From Mastigamoeba balamuthi (Eukaryota > Evosea > Mastigamoebida > Mastigamoebidae), in contig CACRSC010000008.1 of assembly GCA_902651635.1 (NCBI GenBank), positions 383,880-447,879 on the forward strand: a DNA stretch of 64,000 bases. The letters run 5' to 3'. A program made the translations under genes and the position numbers. Below the pieces are notes generated by a model. It made no database searches. It was not told where the DNA came from and saw only the letters and a program-made list of their open reading frames with translations. Positions 32,331 to 44,719 of this stretch are shown here, piece after piece (positions within the stretch are counted from its first letter, which is position 1; each line of letters begins with the position of its first letter).

Positions 32331-33280
32331 CAATCGACTCAAGTCCGATCTCATTGTAGGTTTTTGCACCCGATCTTATCGCTGGTGACTTCTCTCCTCC
32401 AGACGCTGGCCTCGCTTTGTGCGCAGAGTCCTTCTTGTGTGGACAATTGCGCCCGAGGCATGCCGCTGCGCCGAGTAGTGGGCGCCTGGTGTAGCCCCAG
32501 TAGATGTCTCAGGCCACAAGAGAAGATGCCGAAATGCAAAAGGGGTTATCTGCACATCATCTCGGCGAGGGCGAGCGAGTTGTCTGTACTGGGGACCTCG
32601 TGGCGGCTCCTCCAGCAGCTCATGGAGAAAAACTGGTCATGGCCACTGCGTGCGAGGGCACGAGGTCCCGGTGGGTGACCAGGTTACTCTCGGGCGCCCT
32701 GCGGGCACCAGAGCTCCTGCCAGCGCGCTTCCAGGCCAGGCCCGTCGACGCCAGGTTAAACATCACCACGGCCCGCAGCCCGCCCTCCAGAGGACCGGAA
32801 CACACCTCCAGCAGTTCCTCGCCACCTGCTTCCGCTGTGGATGGTCCCCGCAGACCAACGCTCCCCGGGTCACGTGAATACAGCCTGTGCACGCCTAACG
32901 GAAGAAGTCTATCGCAGAACGGATGCTGCTGTTGCCGTGCCACTGCCAGGTGTCCCCCCGAAGCTCCACGGGCACCGGCACCCCACCCAGCACGTCCACA
33001 AAGTCGCCAACGCTTCATTTATCCGCTCATTCACTGCGCACGCAGCCCCGAACCCTCTGCTGGTTCACGGTGTCCGGGCATGTGTGTTGTACGCTGCTCC
33101 TACTCCTGCAGCTGCTCTGTGGTGCCTCCTGCCCCCAAAACATGCGATACTAAATCTGGCACTAACCTCCTTGGAAGCTCGACACAGGTTTGTAAACTCC
33201 AGCTGTGCTACATACGATCTTTGGTACGTACTAATGTGATGGGGAATCACCTCTTACGCCTCGTGATGCACATCTCATCA
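32331..33280. other. No gene recognised
   Basis: About 950 bp downstream of receptor kinase 2. Several open frames exist but none has a recognisable motif or a consistent exon structure. The kinase 3' UTR must lie at its right end. Confidence 0.4.
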
Positions 33281-36200
33281 TCACTGTTTGGGGGCCAATG
33301 TCAATGTAGCCACAATCTTCTCAAACGACGGGCGACGAGCGGGGTCGCCTGCCCAGCACAGCGACAGGAGGTCACCGTGTGGCAGGGCAACAGGGATCGG
33401 GAGCCTGTGGCCAGAGGTGACGAAGCTCATGATGGCTCCTTGGTTCTTCAGGTCGCTGTAGGGCTCCTCCTGCGTCCACACGTGGTGGTACAGCACCGCA
33501 AAGCTCCAAACGTCTGCCTTGGCGTTGTAGGGCTTTCCGTTGATGATCTCTGGCGCCTGCAACGAGCTCGTCAGAGGGATGCGGGTGGTGGTGGCGCACC
33601 ATGTAGAGAAGCGTGCCGACGCCCTTGGTGTACGCGCGGGCCATATCGTCGCCAATGGCGCGGCTCGTCCCAAAGTCGGAGAGCTTGACACACACGCTGT
33701 CGTGGACGCACATGGAGAACACGAGCAGGTTGTCGGGCTTGAGGTCTGCAGTGCGAGTGTCCCGTAAGGCCAGAGTGCCGAGTGAGAGTATTGCTCACCT
33801 CGATGCAAGATGCCGTGCGCGTGCAGCAGCCTCATCCCCTCTGCGCAGTCCAGCAGCGCCTTGGCCTTGAACGCAGGCTCGATTGGCCTCGCGATAAGCG
33901 CGGACAAGCTGTGGCGAGCGTTGGATGGAAAGTAAGCTGGAGGATGGAGCGGATGGCGGAAGTCACCTGCCCAGAGGAGAGAGTTCCATGACGAGGGCCC
34001 TGTGGGCGTCGCTGAGCACGTAGCCGTAGCACGCCACCACGTGGGGGGACCGCAGCGCCATCATGATGTGCACCTCTCGCCGCATCTCCTCTGCGAGCAC
34101 GTCGATCTGCCCCAGCCACCCGTGCATCTCCTTCACCGCCACGTCCAGCCCGCGCCACCGCGCCCTGTGCACCACACCGAACCCTCCCTCGCCGATGCGC
34201 TCGCCCAGCGCGATGTCGCTCCACTCGATGCGTGCCGACGGCCCCGTGGCTGCCAGAACGGGCACAGCGACGTACTCGCACCCTCCCTCGGGGACCACCG
34301 CGACAACGCCCAGCCCGCTCGTCGTGGGCGTGACGCTGACGGCGATATCGTACTCGGCCCCGGGCTCCATCTCGACGCGCAACTGCTGGTTGACGGCCAC
34401 GCGGCAGCGCTCTCCCTCGCCCGTGGGACCCGTGCTGGCGAAGCCCTCGGCAACGAACCTCACAACGATGGTCTTCCGCGAGACGTTGGTCACTGTCAGC
34501 GTGTCCGTCGTCTCCTTGTCGACGGCGAGCTGCTCCCCGTTGAAGTCGATGACCGAGCGGGACACGCGGAGCCCGACATGCCGCCGCGAGTCCGAGGGTG
34601 GAACAGCGGCCATGCCGGGCACCAGAGGCGCCGCGCCGACGACGGCAGAGAGGAGCTCGACGTTGCCCTGGTCGCTGTCGCCCTGCGTCCTCATGCATTG
34701 CCTTCGGACGGCCACGACCGCCACGAGGCACACAGCGAGTACAACGACGCCTCCTGCTACCGCTCCGCCACAGATGGCAGCGACCGCAGTCCGCCGTGAC
34801 CCGCTTCCGGTCTTGAGTGCAGCACACGCCTGAAGCCTCGGGATGCAATGGCCGTTGCAGATCGAGCACGCGGTGTGCATCTCGCACAGCTGTGGCCGGC
34901 GCCAGAGGAGAACAGCATGTAAGCCCGGGCGGGGGAACAATCGGGGGACTCACCTCCGGAAGAGCCACGATGCCGCACGTGAAGCTGTCGGACCTGTCTT
35001 TGCACGTGCCCATGCCGCTGTCGTACGTGCACCCGCTGTAGCTGCCATAGACGCTCTGGTGATGTGTGCTCAGTCTCCCGCACCGCTGATGAGCACTCAC
35101 CGAGTTGGTCATCGCGGGGCACACGGGGCACTGGTCGCTCCTGCGGACGCACTGGCCGCGCGAGTTGCACCACTTGCACGAGCCCTTGCACTCGGATGCA
35201 GCCGCGCTCGCGCAGCTGCACTGAGGCCCCTGCGTCTCGATCCTGTCGACGCACGTGCCAGATGGCTCACACCATGCGCACCCCACGAGGTCTCCTGTGC
35301 CGCACCGCGACCGGAAGCGGGCGGCGGAGCAGTTGCGGCACGCAGTGTTGCCGCATGTCTGGCTGCTGGCGCACCACACGCATGGCGCAGCGCACGACGA
35401 CTCGTTGGCCGCGGCGTCGCACCCGCAGGTGCTGGACGAGAGCACGCAGCGTAACACCGTCTCCTCCGCGTTGGTCGTGTTGCACACGCGGCACGTGGTG
35501 TCGTGTGAGCAGAACGACGCGGCCCTGGTGGCGCAGTCGTCTCTGCAGACCGTCCGCGACGCGCTGGCGTTGATGCACGAGGAGACGAGGGGACACCACG
35601 TGCACCCCGGGACCCTCTCGCACGCTGCGTCAGCGCTAATGCTCTCGCAGTCTCTGACACAGGCCGACGACGCGCTCATGCACTTCTCCTCGAGTGCGCA
35701 CCACTTGCAGGCCGGAGACCGCGAGCACTGGGGCCCCTCGAGGCCTGAAGACTCGCACGTGGGGCAGTAGGTCGGCAGCGAGTAGCGCAGCATGCAGAGC
35801 AGCGTTGTGTTGCACCACCCGCAGCCCAGGGCCGTGCATGAGGCGTTGTCCGGGCGCTCCGCACACATGGGGCCGTCGGGTTCGCAGCCGTTGGAGATAG
35901 ATCCCTTGGAACAGCTCGTGCACGTCGTCGGCGTCGAGCACGTGCCGCAGTTGGGGTTCTTGCACTGTGCTGCTCGCTGTTGGTGAGTCTGGGCCTCGGG
36001 CGACAAAGCTGCCGCACCTGTGCAGTTGGGACCCTTGTAACCCTCCTCGCACAGCGCGCATTCTGTCGGCACGTCGCACTTCACACAGTGGGCCATCCAC
36101 GAGGGACATGGAACTGGTGTCCTGTCGCATTGAGTGACGGCGTGCGGTGGGGCGAACGGTGAACTCACTGAGGCTGGTGCAGCTGCCATCAGCCAGGGCG

Positions 36201-37651
36201 CGATACCCGGGGGCACAGTCGCACAGAGGCAGCGCGCGCCGCGGGTCCGAGCACGCGGCACAGGTGCCGTTGGAGTAGCACAGTGAGCACAACGAGTTGT
36301 TGCAACTCCCGCGAGCGCACTCCCCGTTGACCAACGTGTGCGGTCTGGCGCACGCACAGTCCGGGGCCATTCGCAGAGGGTCGACACAGGACGTGCAAAT
36401 GCCCTGCTCGCACTTGGCGCACAGACGTTTGTTGGCGCACGTGGGTGAACTGCAGACGCCTGTGGCCGGATCGATGGCATTGGGGACTCCACAGCTGCAG
36501 TCGGAGCCGTTGCGCAGTGGCTCCGTGCACCCGAGGCATACGCGCTGTTGGCACGACTTACAGTACAAGGGGCACTCTGTGCACGTGGGACCGAATCCGG
36601 ACTCGTTGAAGCAGCTCGTGCACTTGGCGCCGTCGAGTGTACAGGTGGCGCAGGTCTCGTGCAAGCACTTTTGGCATGACTTTCCGTCTTTGAGCACGTA
36701 ACCCGGGTCGCATTGGTAGCAATTGCTCAACCGTGAGCACCACAGGCAGGCCTCACTGCACTACGAGACAATCGGTCAGTAGATGACGGAACCGTGGCCG
36801 ATTTTGCACTTGCCTTATAGCACCGGATGTCCTTTCCCCCTGGCTCGGCTATGACCTCGGTCCAGTACCCCGCACGGCATCCAGCGCAGACATGCCCTCC
36901 TGGCTCGCACTCGCATTCCTCGGGACACTGACTGCTCCGCGAGACTCCGCTCGGCTGTGGGGTGCTGGTGATCTCAGTCCCGGGCATCAAGCTCTTCTCG
37001 GCTGCCCAGGGAGAGGAGCTCGTGGCCGAGGGATGATGCAGCAGGGGAGTACTGGCGTTCAGCAGCGTCGCGAAGCACGCGCTGTCGCCGCTTTGTACTG
37101 CCGCAGACAGAAGGGGGGCGCTAGCCGACGACTGCGAGAGCAGCACAGCAGCAACGCCATCAGAGACGTCCACGCGCAATTGAATGCCTGCTGCTCCGCT
37201 GACTGGCACTGGAGGCCACGGCTGCACCAGCACAGACGCACCCCCGGCGCCGCCAGCGACGAAGGCGCCTCTCCTGCACGCCACGGCCGGCCACAGACGA
37301 GGGAGCTGAGCGTCGGCGTGTAGGGGGGCAGCGGGGCGCACCCGAGGTCGAGGGCGACGAGGGCGCAGGGCGACGAGAGCGGACCCACGCAGAGCACGCC
37401 GCGCCGCAGCTGCTCCGGGGCGTCCTCGGGAACCGCTGCGACGAGCGACACGCCACCGCACTGGCCTACGCCAACGGGCGTCGCGTGGCCTGCGCGTGCA
37501 CGGGGAGTGAACAACGGGCGGGTGGAACACTGAGCTGTGCACCAGAACTTTCCGCACAGGAGCCGAACAACACTGTGACGTCCACTGGACGCGCCCTGGC
37601 GCAGATCCCCGCGCACATGGTAACGAGCACAACAGCGACGACAGTGCGCAT
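33281..37651 (-). CDS. Receptor-like TKL-type protein kinase 2 (Cys-rich ectodomain)
   Basis: The ten-exon model is 37651-37543 (end uncertain by 6 nt), 37489-37342, 37273-36814, 36760-36169, 36113-35101, 35055-34954, 34889-33967, 33908-33799, 33745-33600, 33556-33281; about 1,292 aa. It is a paralogue of kinase 1 with the same intron positions in the 3' half (identical 102-, 110- and 146-nt exons). It has a signal peptide, a beta-rich domain, a long Cys-rich ectodomain, one TM (near 34765-34700) and a cytosolic Ig-like domain. The kinase has G-E-G-G-F-G-V-V-H-R, V-A-V-K, H-R-D-L-K-P-D-N, D-F-G and A-P-E intact. Intron 3 is GC-AG (AAG|GCAAGT). The ectodomain is shorter than in kinase 1 and differs most near the N-terminus. 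It should be an active surface receptor kinase. Confidence 0.88.
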
Positions 37652-38264
37652 GGCGTGGCGGCGCAGCGGACGGCTGGCGGGAGCGTCGAGGTGCACCAGT
37701 CGGTTAATCCCAGAGGTGCAGGTGTTTGATAATTTCTACTGGTGAATACCACACGAAGTTTCCAAATCACACGCTGTGGGTTTGCTGGCGTTCGAGTCAT
37801 CCCGGCGACTGCCCGTACGGTTCTGCAGAATAGCAAACTGCTCTGCCTTCATCTCAGTTGCTGTCCATAAATAATTACATTATTTATTTCACCGCAGGAA
37901 ACCGGATAGGCAACACAGCAGAGGGGAGAGACGAGACTTAAGAGAGATTAGAGGATAGTGAGACCACGTGCCTCAGCATCAATAAAAGGCCCCTAAACCG
38001 TGTGGACTTTGATGCCATAACAGGGCAAATGCCGTGAATAAGGACCTTATCTCCTTTAAGGGACTTCACCCTGCCGGTTTAGTACTCTGAGGGCATTCCT
38101 GGTATCAAACGACCAAACAAGGTAGCGAATGGCTGGGTGCTTTGTTTGCGGCCGCTTACTGGGAAAGACACTCGCCTGCGAGGACCAGCGCGGCCCTGCG
38201 TCTGCGTCGCAGCGGCCCTGGCGTGGCGCACGAGGCGGGGGCATCTCGCGCTGCTCCGCCCCTC
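37652..38264. other. Intergenic, no gene seen
   Basis: The promoter side of kinase 2 and the 3' flank of PRP39. AT-richer, no feature recognised. Confidence 0.5.
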
Positions 38265-41200
38265 CTACTTGGGCGACGTGGCCCCCGGCTGCTGGTACCC
38301 TCCCCACGCACCCGCGAACTGCTGTTGGCGAGCGCCGCCGTCGACAACGCAACGTCAGTGCCAACACTTGCGCGCAACTGCAAAAGCGGAGAGCGCACTG
38401 GGAACTGCGGGTACGCGGCGGGCGCGGGCCACTGGCCGTAGGGGAAGGCCCCTGGCATGTCGGGGCGGGCCATCTTGGCCGGCGGCATCCCCGGGGCGCC
38501 TATGCCGGCCGCGAGGGCGTCGCGCTTGAGCGTCGCGTTGCTCAGGACGTCGCGCTCGAGCTTGCGCCACGTGGCAAAGTCGGTGCCGTAGTCGGCGACG
38601 TACTCGAGCCAGGCCAGGCGCAGGTCCTGCTTGTCCGCGGGGCCCAGGGCGCTGCTCTCCTGCGTGGCGTACTCGTAGAGGCGCGTGACACGGCTCTCGG
38701 CCTCGGGGCCCCGCTGCGCCTCCTCAAACGCGATCGCCGCCTGCCAGACCTCCCTGCAGTCCGTGTGCAGCCTCAGCGCGTCGTTGTACATCGCCCTGGC
38801 CCTCTCGGCGTCGCCCATCGTCTGCAGTGCCGCTTAGATCGGAAAAACCAATGAAGCAATGGAGAAAACAAAGGGGAATGAAAAAACAAAGGGAGAAACA
38901 AAGCAAAAGAAGAGGAGATGGACTGAAGCTCAGTAATAGTTTAGACAAACCACGCTTTTCTCTCTCAGGCGAGTTCGGATGTCCCTACGTGAATATCATC
39001 CGCGCTGCAGTCACTTGACAATCAGCGGGAGCCCCGACTCCACCTGTCCAAGGCGCGTTTGAGCCCCGCGGCGCTGCATTATGGGTGCGAGTGCGGGCTG
39101 CCCCGGAGGGCGAACAAACCGGCACAGCGGGGGCCGCAGAAAGAGGGGGTGGGCGAGCGGTACCCTGTCGAGGAAGCGCGCGTAGTGCAGGCAGAGGTAC
39201 GCGTGTGGCCTGCCCTTGAGGTGCTGCAGCGCTGTGGCGTAGATCTCGTCGGCCGTCTTGCTGTTGCCGCGCCTGCGCCAGAACGCGACGCAGCGCAGCA
39301 CCACCTCGATGTGCCCAGGGACTGCAGAGAGGGGGAGGCGGAGGGCAGCAGCTCAGCTTGCGTACGCGATTGGGCGGGGCGGGGCGAGGCGCACATCTCG
39401 AGACGAGCGACTGGTAGATCTTCTCGGCGTTGTCGAGGTTGCCGTGCGTCTCCTCGAAGATGGCGTAGCTCAGGAACAGCTCGGGCCTCTGCTTGACAAA
39501 CACGCCCGTCGCCCTCTCGTACACCTCGCGTGCCTCGTCCAGCAGCCCCGAGACCTCGAGGAACGACGTGTACATGTGCCAGAACTCGATGTAGTAGCAC
39601 TGCAGCAGCCGAGCAGCGCCGCCTCAGAGCCTCAGAGACGCAGCGGAGGCGCAGGGGAGAGAGATAGAGCGAGGCGCGCGCACGCATGCGACCAGGCAGC
39701 GCTCGTAGAGCTTGACGATCCGCTTGCGGTCGCCCAGGCCCTCCTCAAACTTGAGGTACGCCCTCCAGTTGGCGAGCAGGGGCTCTGCCACCGGGTTGAC
39801 GTGGAAGTACGACCTCCTCTGCGCCTGCACGAGCGGGTTGGCCACGGGGCAGGGGGAGAGCGAGCGAGCGAACGATCGACTCAAAGGCCCTGCGCTTCTC
39901 GGCCTCCTCGAGCGTGTCCTTGAAGAGCTTCTCCCTGCTCTCGAGGGCCTTGGAGCGGACCTCGACCTCGATGTCGCCCTCGGTCTTGAGCTCGGGGAAG
40001 ATCCAGCTCTTCTCGTCCTCGAGGTCGGCCATCTGCTCGACGGGAGGGCCGCAGCAGTCAGGCCGTGCGGGAGCTCCGGGGAGGGCGTGGAAACGGTGCC
40101 TTTCCGGTAGCTGCCTGCTGGCGGCGCTTCTCGGCGCGCTTCTCCTCGAGCTGGGCGTGGAGCTCGCGCTGCTTCGACTCCCAGTCGTGTTGCTCGGCGT
40201 CGGTGAGGATCTCCGAGAGCTGCCTGCTGCTCACAAAGAGCTTGTACTTGTCCCAGAACTGCGCCAGCGCCTCGAGCGGCGTCGACAGCACCCGGATGAA
40301 CAGCGCGTTCACCTCCCTGAAGTTCTCCCGCGCGTTCTCAAACTCTGCGTGCGCGCCCCGCAGTTCAATTGGTCTCTGGCCGCTGCTGGAGCCGCTGGTG
40401 TCTCTGGTGTCGCTGGGGGGAGAGGGAGGAGACAAAGCAGCCCGAGGCCAAACAAAAATAAACACAAAAACTGAGAATGTAATGTTGGAGAACACTTGAC
40501 CGCCTCGGTCCACGGAGAGGCCCGGGCGGCTTCGATAGTCTCCGTCGTGCAGAAGCTGTGTGTGTGTGTGTGTGTGCGTCGATGGGCGTACCGAGGTACT
40601 TGTCCCAGACGGGCTGCGCGGCAAAGTCAAGGCCAACAGCGTCGACGGCCCGCTCAAACAGCCTGCCCCCAGAGCAAAAGCGCACTTAGGGGACACGGAC
40701 ACCCCCTCAGGGAGACCCTTGGGCCCCAGCCACGGGGCAGAGGGCGGCGGGCGCACTGCTTGGTCTTGTCGACGTCGGAGCAGTGCTCGAGGGCGTAGGA
40801 GACGTAGTAGACCCACAGGTCCACACTGTGCGGCAGCGCTGCGAGTCGGCCCACACAGTCAGCAGGGGCTCTGCACGACGGCTGTCCCACTCTCCCGCTC
40901 CCCCTCGGCCCCCTCCTCGTCCCCTACACCACCCTCTCCCGGCGCCCGACGTGCCGTGGACGGCGCGCTCGTAGACGTCGAGGGCGGCGTCTGCGCCCCG
41001 CTCCGACTCGTGCAGAGCAAACTTGTTCCAGTAGACGTAGCACAGCGGGAACGCCTCCAGGAACGCGTTGTACGCGTTGCGCACGTGCGCCAGGTCGTTC
41101 TGCGCGGCCCCAGGAGGCGTCAGGGTGGGGTAGAGAGAGAGAGAGGAAGAGGAGAGAGGAGAGAGAAAGAGAGGAACAGTGTGGAGACTGGGGGGGCGCA

Positions 41201-41529
41201 CAGTCTTCTCAGAGGCCACCAGCAGCTGCTGCCACGTCGCAAAGTCCGTCGGGCTCTCCAGCACCGCCGCCCAGCACTTCTGCTCCTCCGCCTCTGCCGG
41301 GCGTGCGTCATCGCCCCCGGAGAGAGAGAGCGGAGAGGTGAGGCGCCCAGAAGATACGCGTATCCGAGGGCCCGGCAGATATTCTGTTGTGTCCCCGTCT
41401 GCGCAGGGGGAGGGGGCGGAGAGAGCGGGCTAACCGGCCTGGGCAGCGGCGCCGCGGTGTCAGAGACGCCCGCGGGGGAGGGCAGGGGAGGCGCCGCACG
41501 GTGGGGGACTGCTGCTGCTGGTCCGCCAT
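38265..41529 (-). CDS. PRP39: Pre-mRNA-processing factor 39 (U1 snRNP, HAT repeats)
   Basis: The gene has many introns; the most certain exons are 38821-38399 and the last one 38320-38265 (ends A-T-S-P-K). Going inward from the ATG at 41529, a Gln-rich start leads to L-E-S-P-T-D-F-A-T-W-Q-Q-L-L and F-P-L-C-Y-V-Y-W-N-K-F-A with E-R-A-V. Next are S-V-D-L-W-V-Y-Y, L-F-E-R-A-V-D-A-V-G-L-D, W-D-K-Y and R-S-Y-F-H-V-N-P-V with N-W-R-A-Y-L-K-F-E. Further HAT repeats (Y-E-R-C-L, E-F-W-H-M-Y, A-R-A-M-Y-N-D-A-L) follow. This order of HAT motifs is PRP39, which stabilises U1 snRNP at 5' splice sites. A (GT)n run lies in an intron near 40555-40576. It is divergent from SEL1L/HRD3, with 160 bp between starts. 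Confidence 0.85.
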
Positions 41530-41689
41530 TGACGAAAACGCTACCGTGCGAAAAGAACAACAAACAAAAAAAGGCGCGGGGGGACCGGGGATACAGCGAG
41601 AAGATTCTCCCGAGATACGGGGCAGATTTTCGTACTCATATCGCCGCCACGCGGCTTCCCCCATCGTCGTCGCCCCCACCCGCAATCGA
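41530..41689. promoter_or_regulatory. Divergent promoter, PRP39 / SEL1L
   Basis: 160 bp between opposed ATGs, with an A-rich stretch near 41560-41575. Both promoters must overlap here. No known site assigned. Confidence 0.45.
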
Positions 41690-44600
41690 ATGACCGCGCG
41701 TCTCACCGGCGTTCTTGTCGTACTCGGGGCCCTGGCGCTCGCCGCCCACAGCCTCCCGCGCACGCTCGACGAGCAGCTCGCCGGTACGAGGGCCCCCTCC
41801 CCTCCTCTTTCCCCCACTGTGCTGCTGTGCTGCTGTGCTGCTGTGCTGTGTGCCCTGCGGTGTGTCTGTGTCTGTCAGCGCTGGGGTGTGGGCCCCCTCT
41901 GCGGCCACTGGACCGCCTGGCGCCCTGCGCGGGGCACCCCCTTGCGCCTGCACGCGCGCCTGGTGCTCTGGCGGCGTCATGGCGGGCTGGCGGCTGCTGG
42001 GTGGGGCCACTCCGCTGGGGGCGATGTGTCTGCTCTGCTGTGCTGCTGTGCTGCTGTGCTGCTGTGCTGCTGTGCTGCTGTGCTGCTGTGCGGTTGGGTG
42101 GTGGCAACTGCGCTTGGTGTGGCTGCGCGGTTGAGGGTGGCAACTGCGCTGTGCGTTGTGTAGAGCCGGGTGCTGCTACCTGCTGTTGTGGTGTGCTGCT
42201 CCCTGCTGGTGTGCTGCCACTGGTGTGCTGGCGTGCTGGTGTGGTTGGGTGGTGGCCAGTGCGCTTGGGCTGTGCAGAGCCTCTTGGCTGCTGCTGCCCC
42301 GTGTTTGCTGGTGGCCTCGCAGGCGCCCCCTGCGCGGTTGAGGGTGGCAACTGTGCTGTGCGTTGTGTAGAGCCGGGTGCTGCTCCCTGCTGTTCTGGTG
42401 TGCTGCTCCCTGCTGGTGTGCTGCCACTGGTGTGCTGGTGTGCTGGCGTGCTGGTGTGGTTGGGTGGTGGCCAGTGCGCTTGGGCTGTGCAGAGCCTCTT
42501 GGCTGCTGCTCCCTGCTGTGCCGCTCGGCTGCCCCGTGCTTGCTGGTGGCCTCGCAGGCGCCCCGCCAGCGTGCTGGCCACCGGGGATGCCCAGGGACTG
42601 AGGGCGTGCGCTGCTCCTCCCCCGTGCAGGCGTGGAGGCCGAGGACAGGCTGCTGCGCGAGTGGGACGCCGTCGAGAGCCACAGGGCGCTCGGCACGCTG
42701 CCCTCGATGCTCCAGGAGCTCCTCAAGAGCGACCCCTCCAACGCCACGGCCCTCGCTGCCCTCGCCGAGCTCTACCTCGTGCGGCTCACCCCCCACATGA
42801 TATCTCCGAATTGATTCCCGAATCCTGGAACAAAAATATCTCGCGGCCTGCAGCTCGGCGAGGAAGGCATCGACATCGACGAGAAGCGCGGGCTCGAGTA
42901 CGCCCTCAAGGCGGCGGACCTGGGCCACCCCGTGGCCAACTACCTCGTGGCGTTTGCCCTGCGCACCGGCCGCGGCGGGAGCGGTGCTGCGTGGCCCCCG
43001 AGCCCCGAGGCCGAGGAGGACGCGTTTGTGCGCGCCTGGTTCGCTTCCCGGGGCTACCACGTGCCCGCCGACCTCGCCCTGGGCTACTGGCACCAGACGG
43101 GCCGCGCCCGCGCCCAGCAGTCGTGCGACATCGCGAGGTATCTCGAAATTGCGGCCCCTCGGATCTGATAAATCGGGTGGGGCGCTGCCCCTGCGCAGGG
43201 ACTTCCTGATGGTCGCCTCGGAGGAGCACGTGAAGACGCTGGACCCGCTGCAGCCCTTCATCGAGAGCGGCCATAGGCGCCTGACCGCCTTCGAGCTCGT
43301 CGAGTGGCCCGAGTCGAGCGAGCAGTCGACGCAGGACAACGCGGTGGTCTACCAGTACCTCGGTGCGGCCCGAGTCAATTGATTTTCGCCCCCGGGGGCC
43401 GCCAAAAAGAAAACCACGGGCGCCAGGCGTCTCACGGCGGCGCGCCCTTGGCAGCGAACATCGGCAACGTGCACGCCAGCATGGTGCTGGGGCACGCGCA
43501 CGCGTACGGCCTCGAGGGCGCGGCCGTCGACTACGAGGCCGCGCGCGAGCACTACGCCAACGCCATAGCGCAGGCCGACGCGCTCGAGGCCGACGGCCAG
43601 GCGCAGGACGCCGACAGGGTCGGGGCCGCCGAGGCGCACTACGGCCTGGGCCGCCTGTACGAGAAGGGCCTCGGGGTCGCGCAGAGCAACGCGACGGCGC
43701 TGCAGCACTACCGCAAGGCGCAGTCGATGCGCTACTCGCTCGCCATCACGCGGCTCGCGCTGGCGAAGCTGCGCGGCGAGCTGGGCATGGAGGTCAGCGT
43801 CGAGCCCGCGCTGGCGGCTCTGCGCGGGACCGCCGAGGCCGGCGGGGGCGCGGCCGCGTTTGTGCTGGGCGACGTGTACGCGGGCATCGAGCGCGTCGAG
43901 GGCGTCGCCGTCGACGAGGCCCGCGCGCGCAACTACTACACGATGGCGTCGCTCAAGGGCAACGTCGTCGCGACGCACGAGCTCGCCAAGCTGAGCCCGA
44001 GCTGCGACGTGGCCGTTGTGCTCTTCCGCCGGGTCGCCGAGCGCTCCGAGTGGCTCGAGGCGCTGCTGGACCGCGCGGAGGACTTTGTCGCGCAGGGCCT
44101 CTGGTCGCTCGCGCTCGCGCGCTACGAGCTCGCGGCGCTCGCGGGCGTCGAGGTCGCGCAGTCGAGCGCCGCGTGGCTGTACGAGCGCGGGCTCGGGCTG
44201 CCCGCGTCCGCGTGGGCCAACGCGACGCACGTCAACGACACGGCGCGGTACCTGCGCGCCGTCGACTACCTCGAGGCCAGCGCGGCGCAGGCGTCGGCTG
44301 CGGGCGGCGTCGGCAAGGTGCGCGTCGGGGGGCTCGAGATGCAGGGCCACAGCTACGTGCGGCTCGGGGACCTCTACTACTACGGCCGCGGGGTCGCCGT
44401 CGACATGGCCAAGGCGCTGCAGTGCTACCAGAGCGCCGCGGGGCTCAACAACCCGCAGGCGCTCTTCGCCGTCGCGACGATGTACCACACGGGCGCGGGG
44501 CTGCCCGTCGACCTCAACATGGCCAAGCGCTACTACGACCTCGCGGCGCAGAACGGGGCCGCGATGCCCGCGAGGCTCGCGCTGGTGGCGCTGAGGGCGC

Positions 44601-44719
44601 AGATGCTCGCGCAGCGCTACAACGTCTCGCGCGAGTCGGCCGAGTCGTGGGCGTTCACCGCCGTCGCCCTCGCCCTCGCGACGCTGCTGTTCTACCGCTT
44701 CAGGCCCGGGCGGCGTTGA
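41690..44719 (+). CDS. SEL1L/HRD3-type ERAD adaptor
   Basis: Exons are 41690-41783, 42630-42778, 42854-43137, 43199-43362 and 43455-44719 (651 aa, phases closing). The N-terminal signal peptide is followed by many Sel1 repeats, e.g. Y-Q-Y-L-A-N-I-G-N-V-H-A-S-M-V-L-G, L-G-R-L-Y-E-K-G-L-G-V and L-G-D-L-Y-Y-Y-G-R-G-V with A-L-Q-C-Y-Q-S-A-A. A single TM helix (W-A-F-T-A-V-A-L-A-L-A-T-L-L-F) and a basic tail close it. This is the plan of SEL1L/HRD3, the ER-luminal partner of the HRD1 ubiquitin ligase in ER-associated degradation. It has possible N-glycosylation sites (N-A-T, N-D-T, N-V-S). Intron 1 is 846 nt and filled with repeats. Confidence 0.85.
41817..42092 (+). repeat. CTG/TGTGCTGC tandem repeats inside the SEL1L intron
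   Basis: Two blocks of TGCTGCTG-type tandem repeats occur: about 41817-41865 and about 42014-42092. In the second, a 9-10 nt unit (GCTGCTGTGCT) is repeated about seven times. They lie wholly in intron 1. Confidence 0.85.
42124..42565 (+). repeat. Large direct repeat inside the SEL1L intron
   Basis: A unit of about 207 bp (42124-42330) starting TGCGCGGTTGAGGGTGGCAA is repeated, with small changes and an extra insertion, at 42331-42565. Both end in GTGGCCTCGCAGGCGCCCC. With the adjoining CTG blocks it makes most of the 846-nt intron a minisatellite. Confidence 0.85.

Noticed and set aside
32331-33280. Possible extra exons or another kinase relic downstream of kinase 2
   Set aside because: No block aligned with either kinase in any frame I read.
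39030-39062. A 30-nt micro-exon in PRP39 giving a short basic insert
   Set aside because: Skipping it joins two HAT segments smoothly (F-L-D-R then T-M-G-D-A-E-R-A-R); nothing requires the micro-exon.
42014-42092. Regular short repeats that could suggest a CRISPR-like array
   Set aside because: It is a simple CTG-type tandem repeat without unique spacers, inside a spliceosomal intron of a eukaryotic gene.
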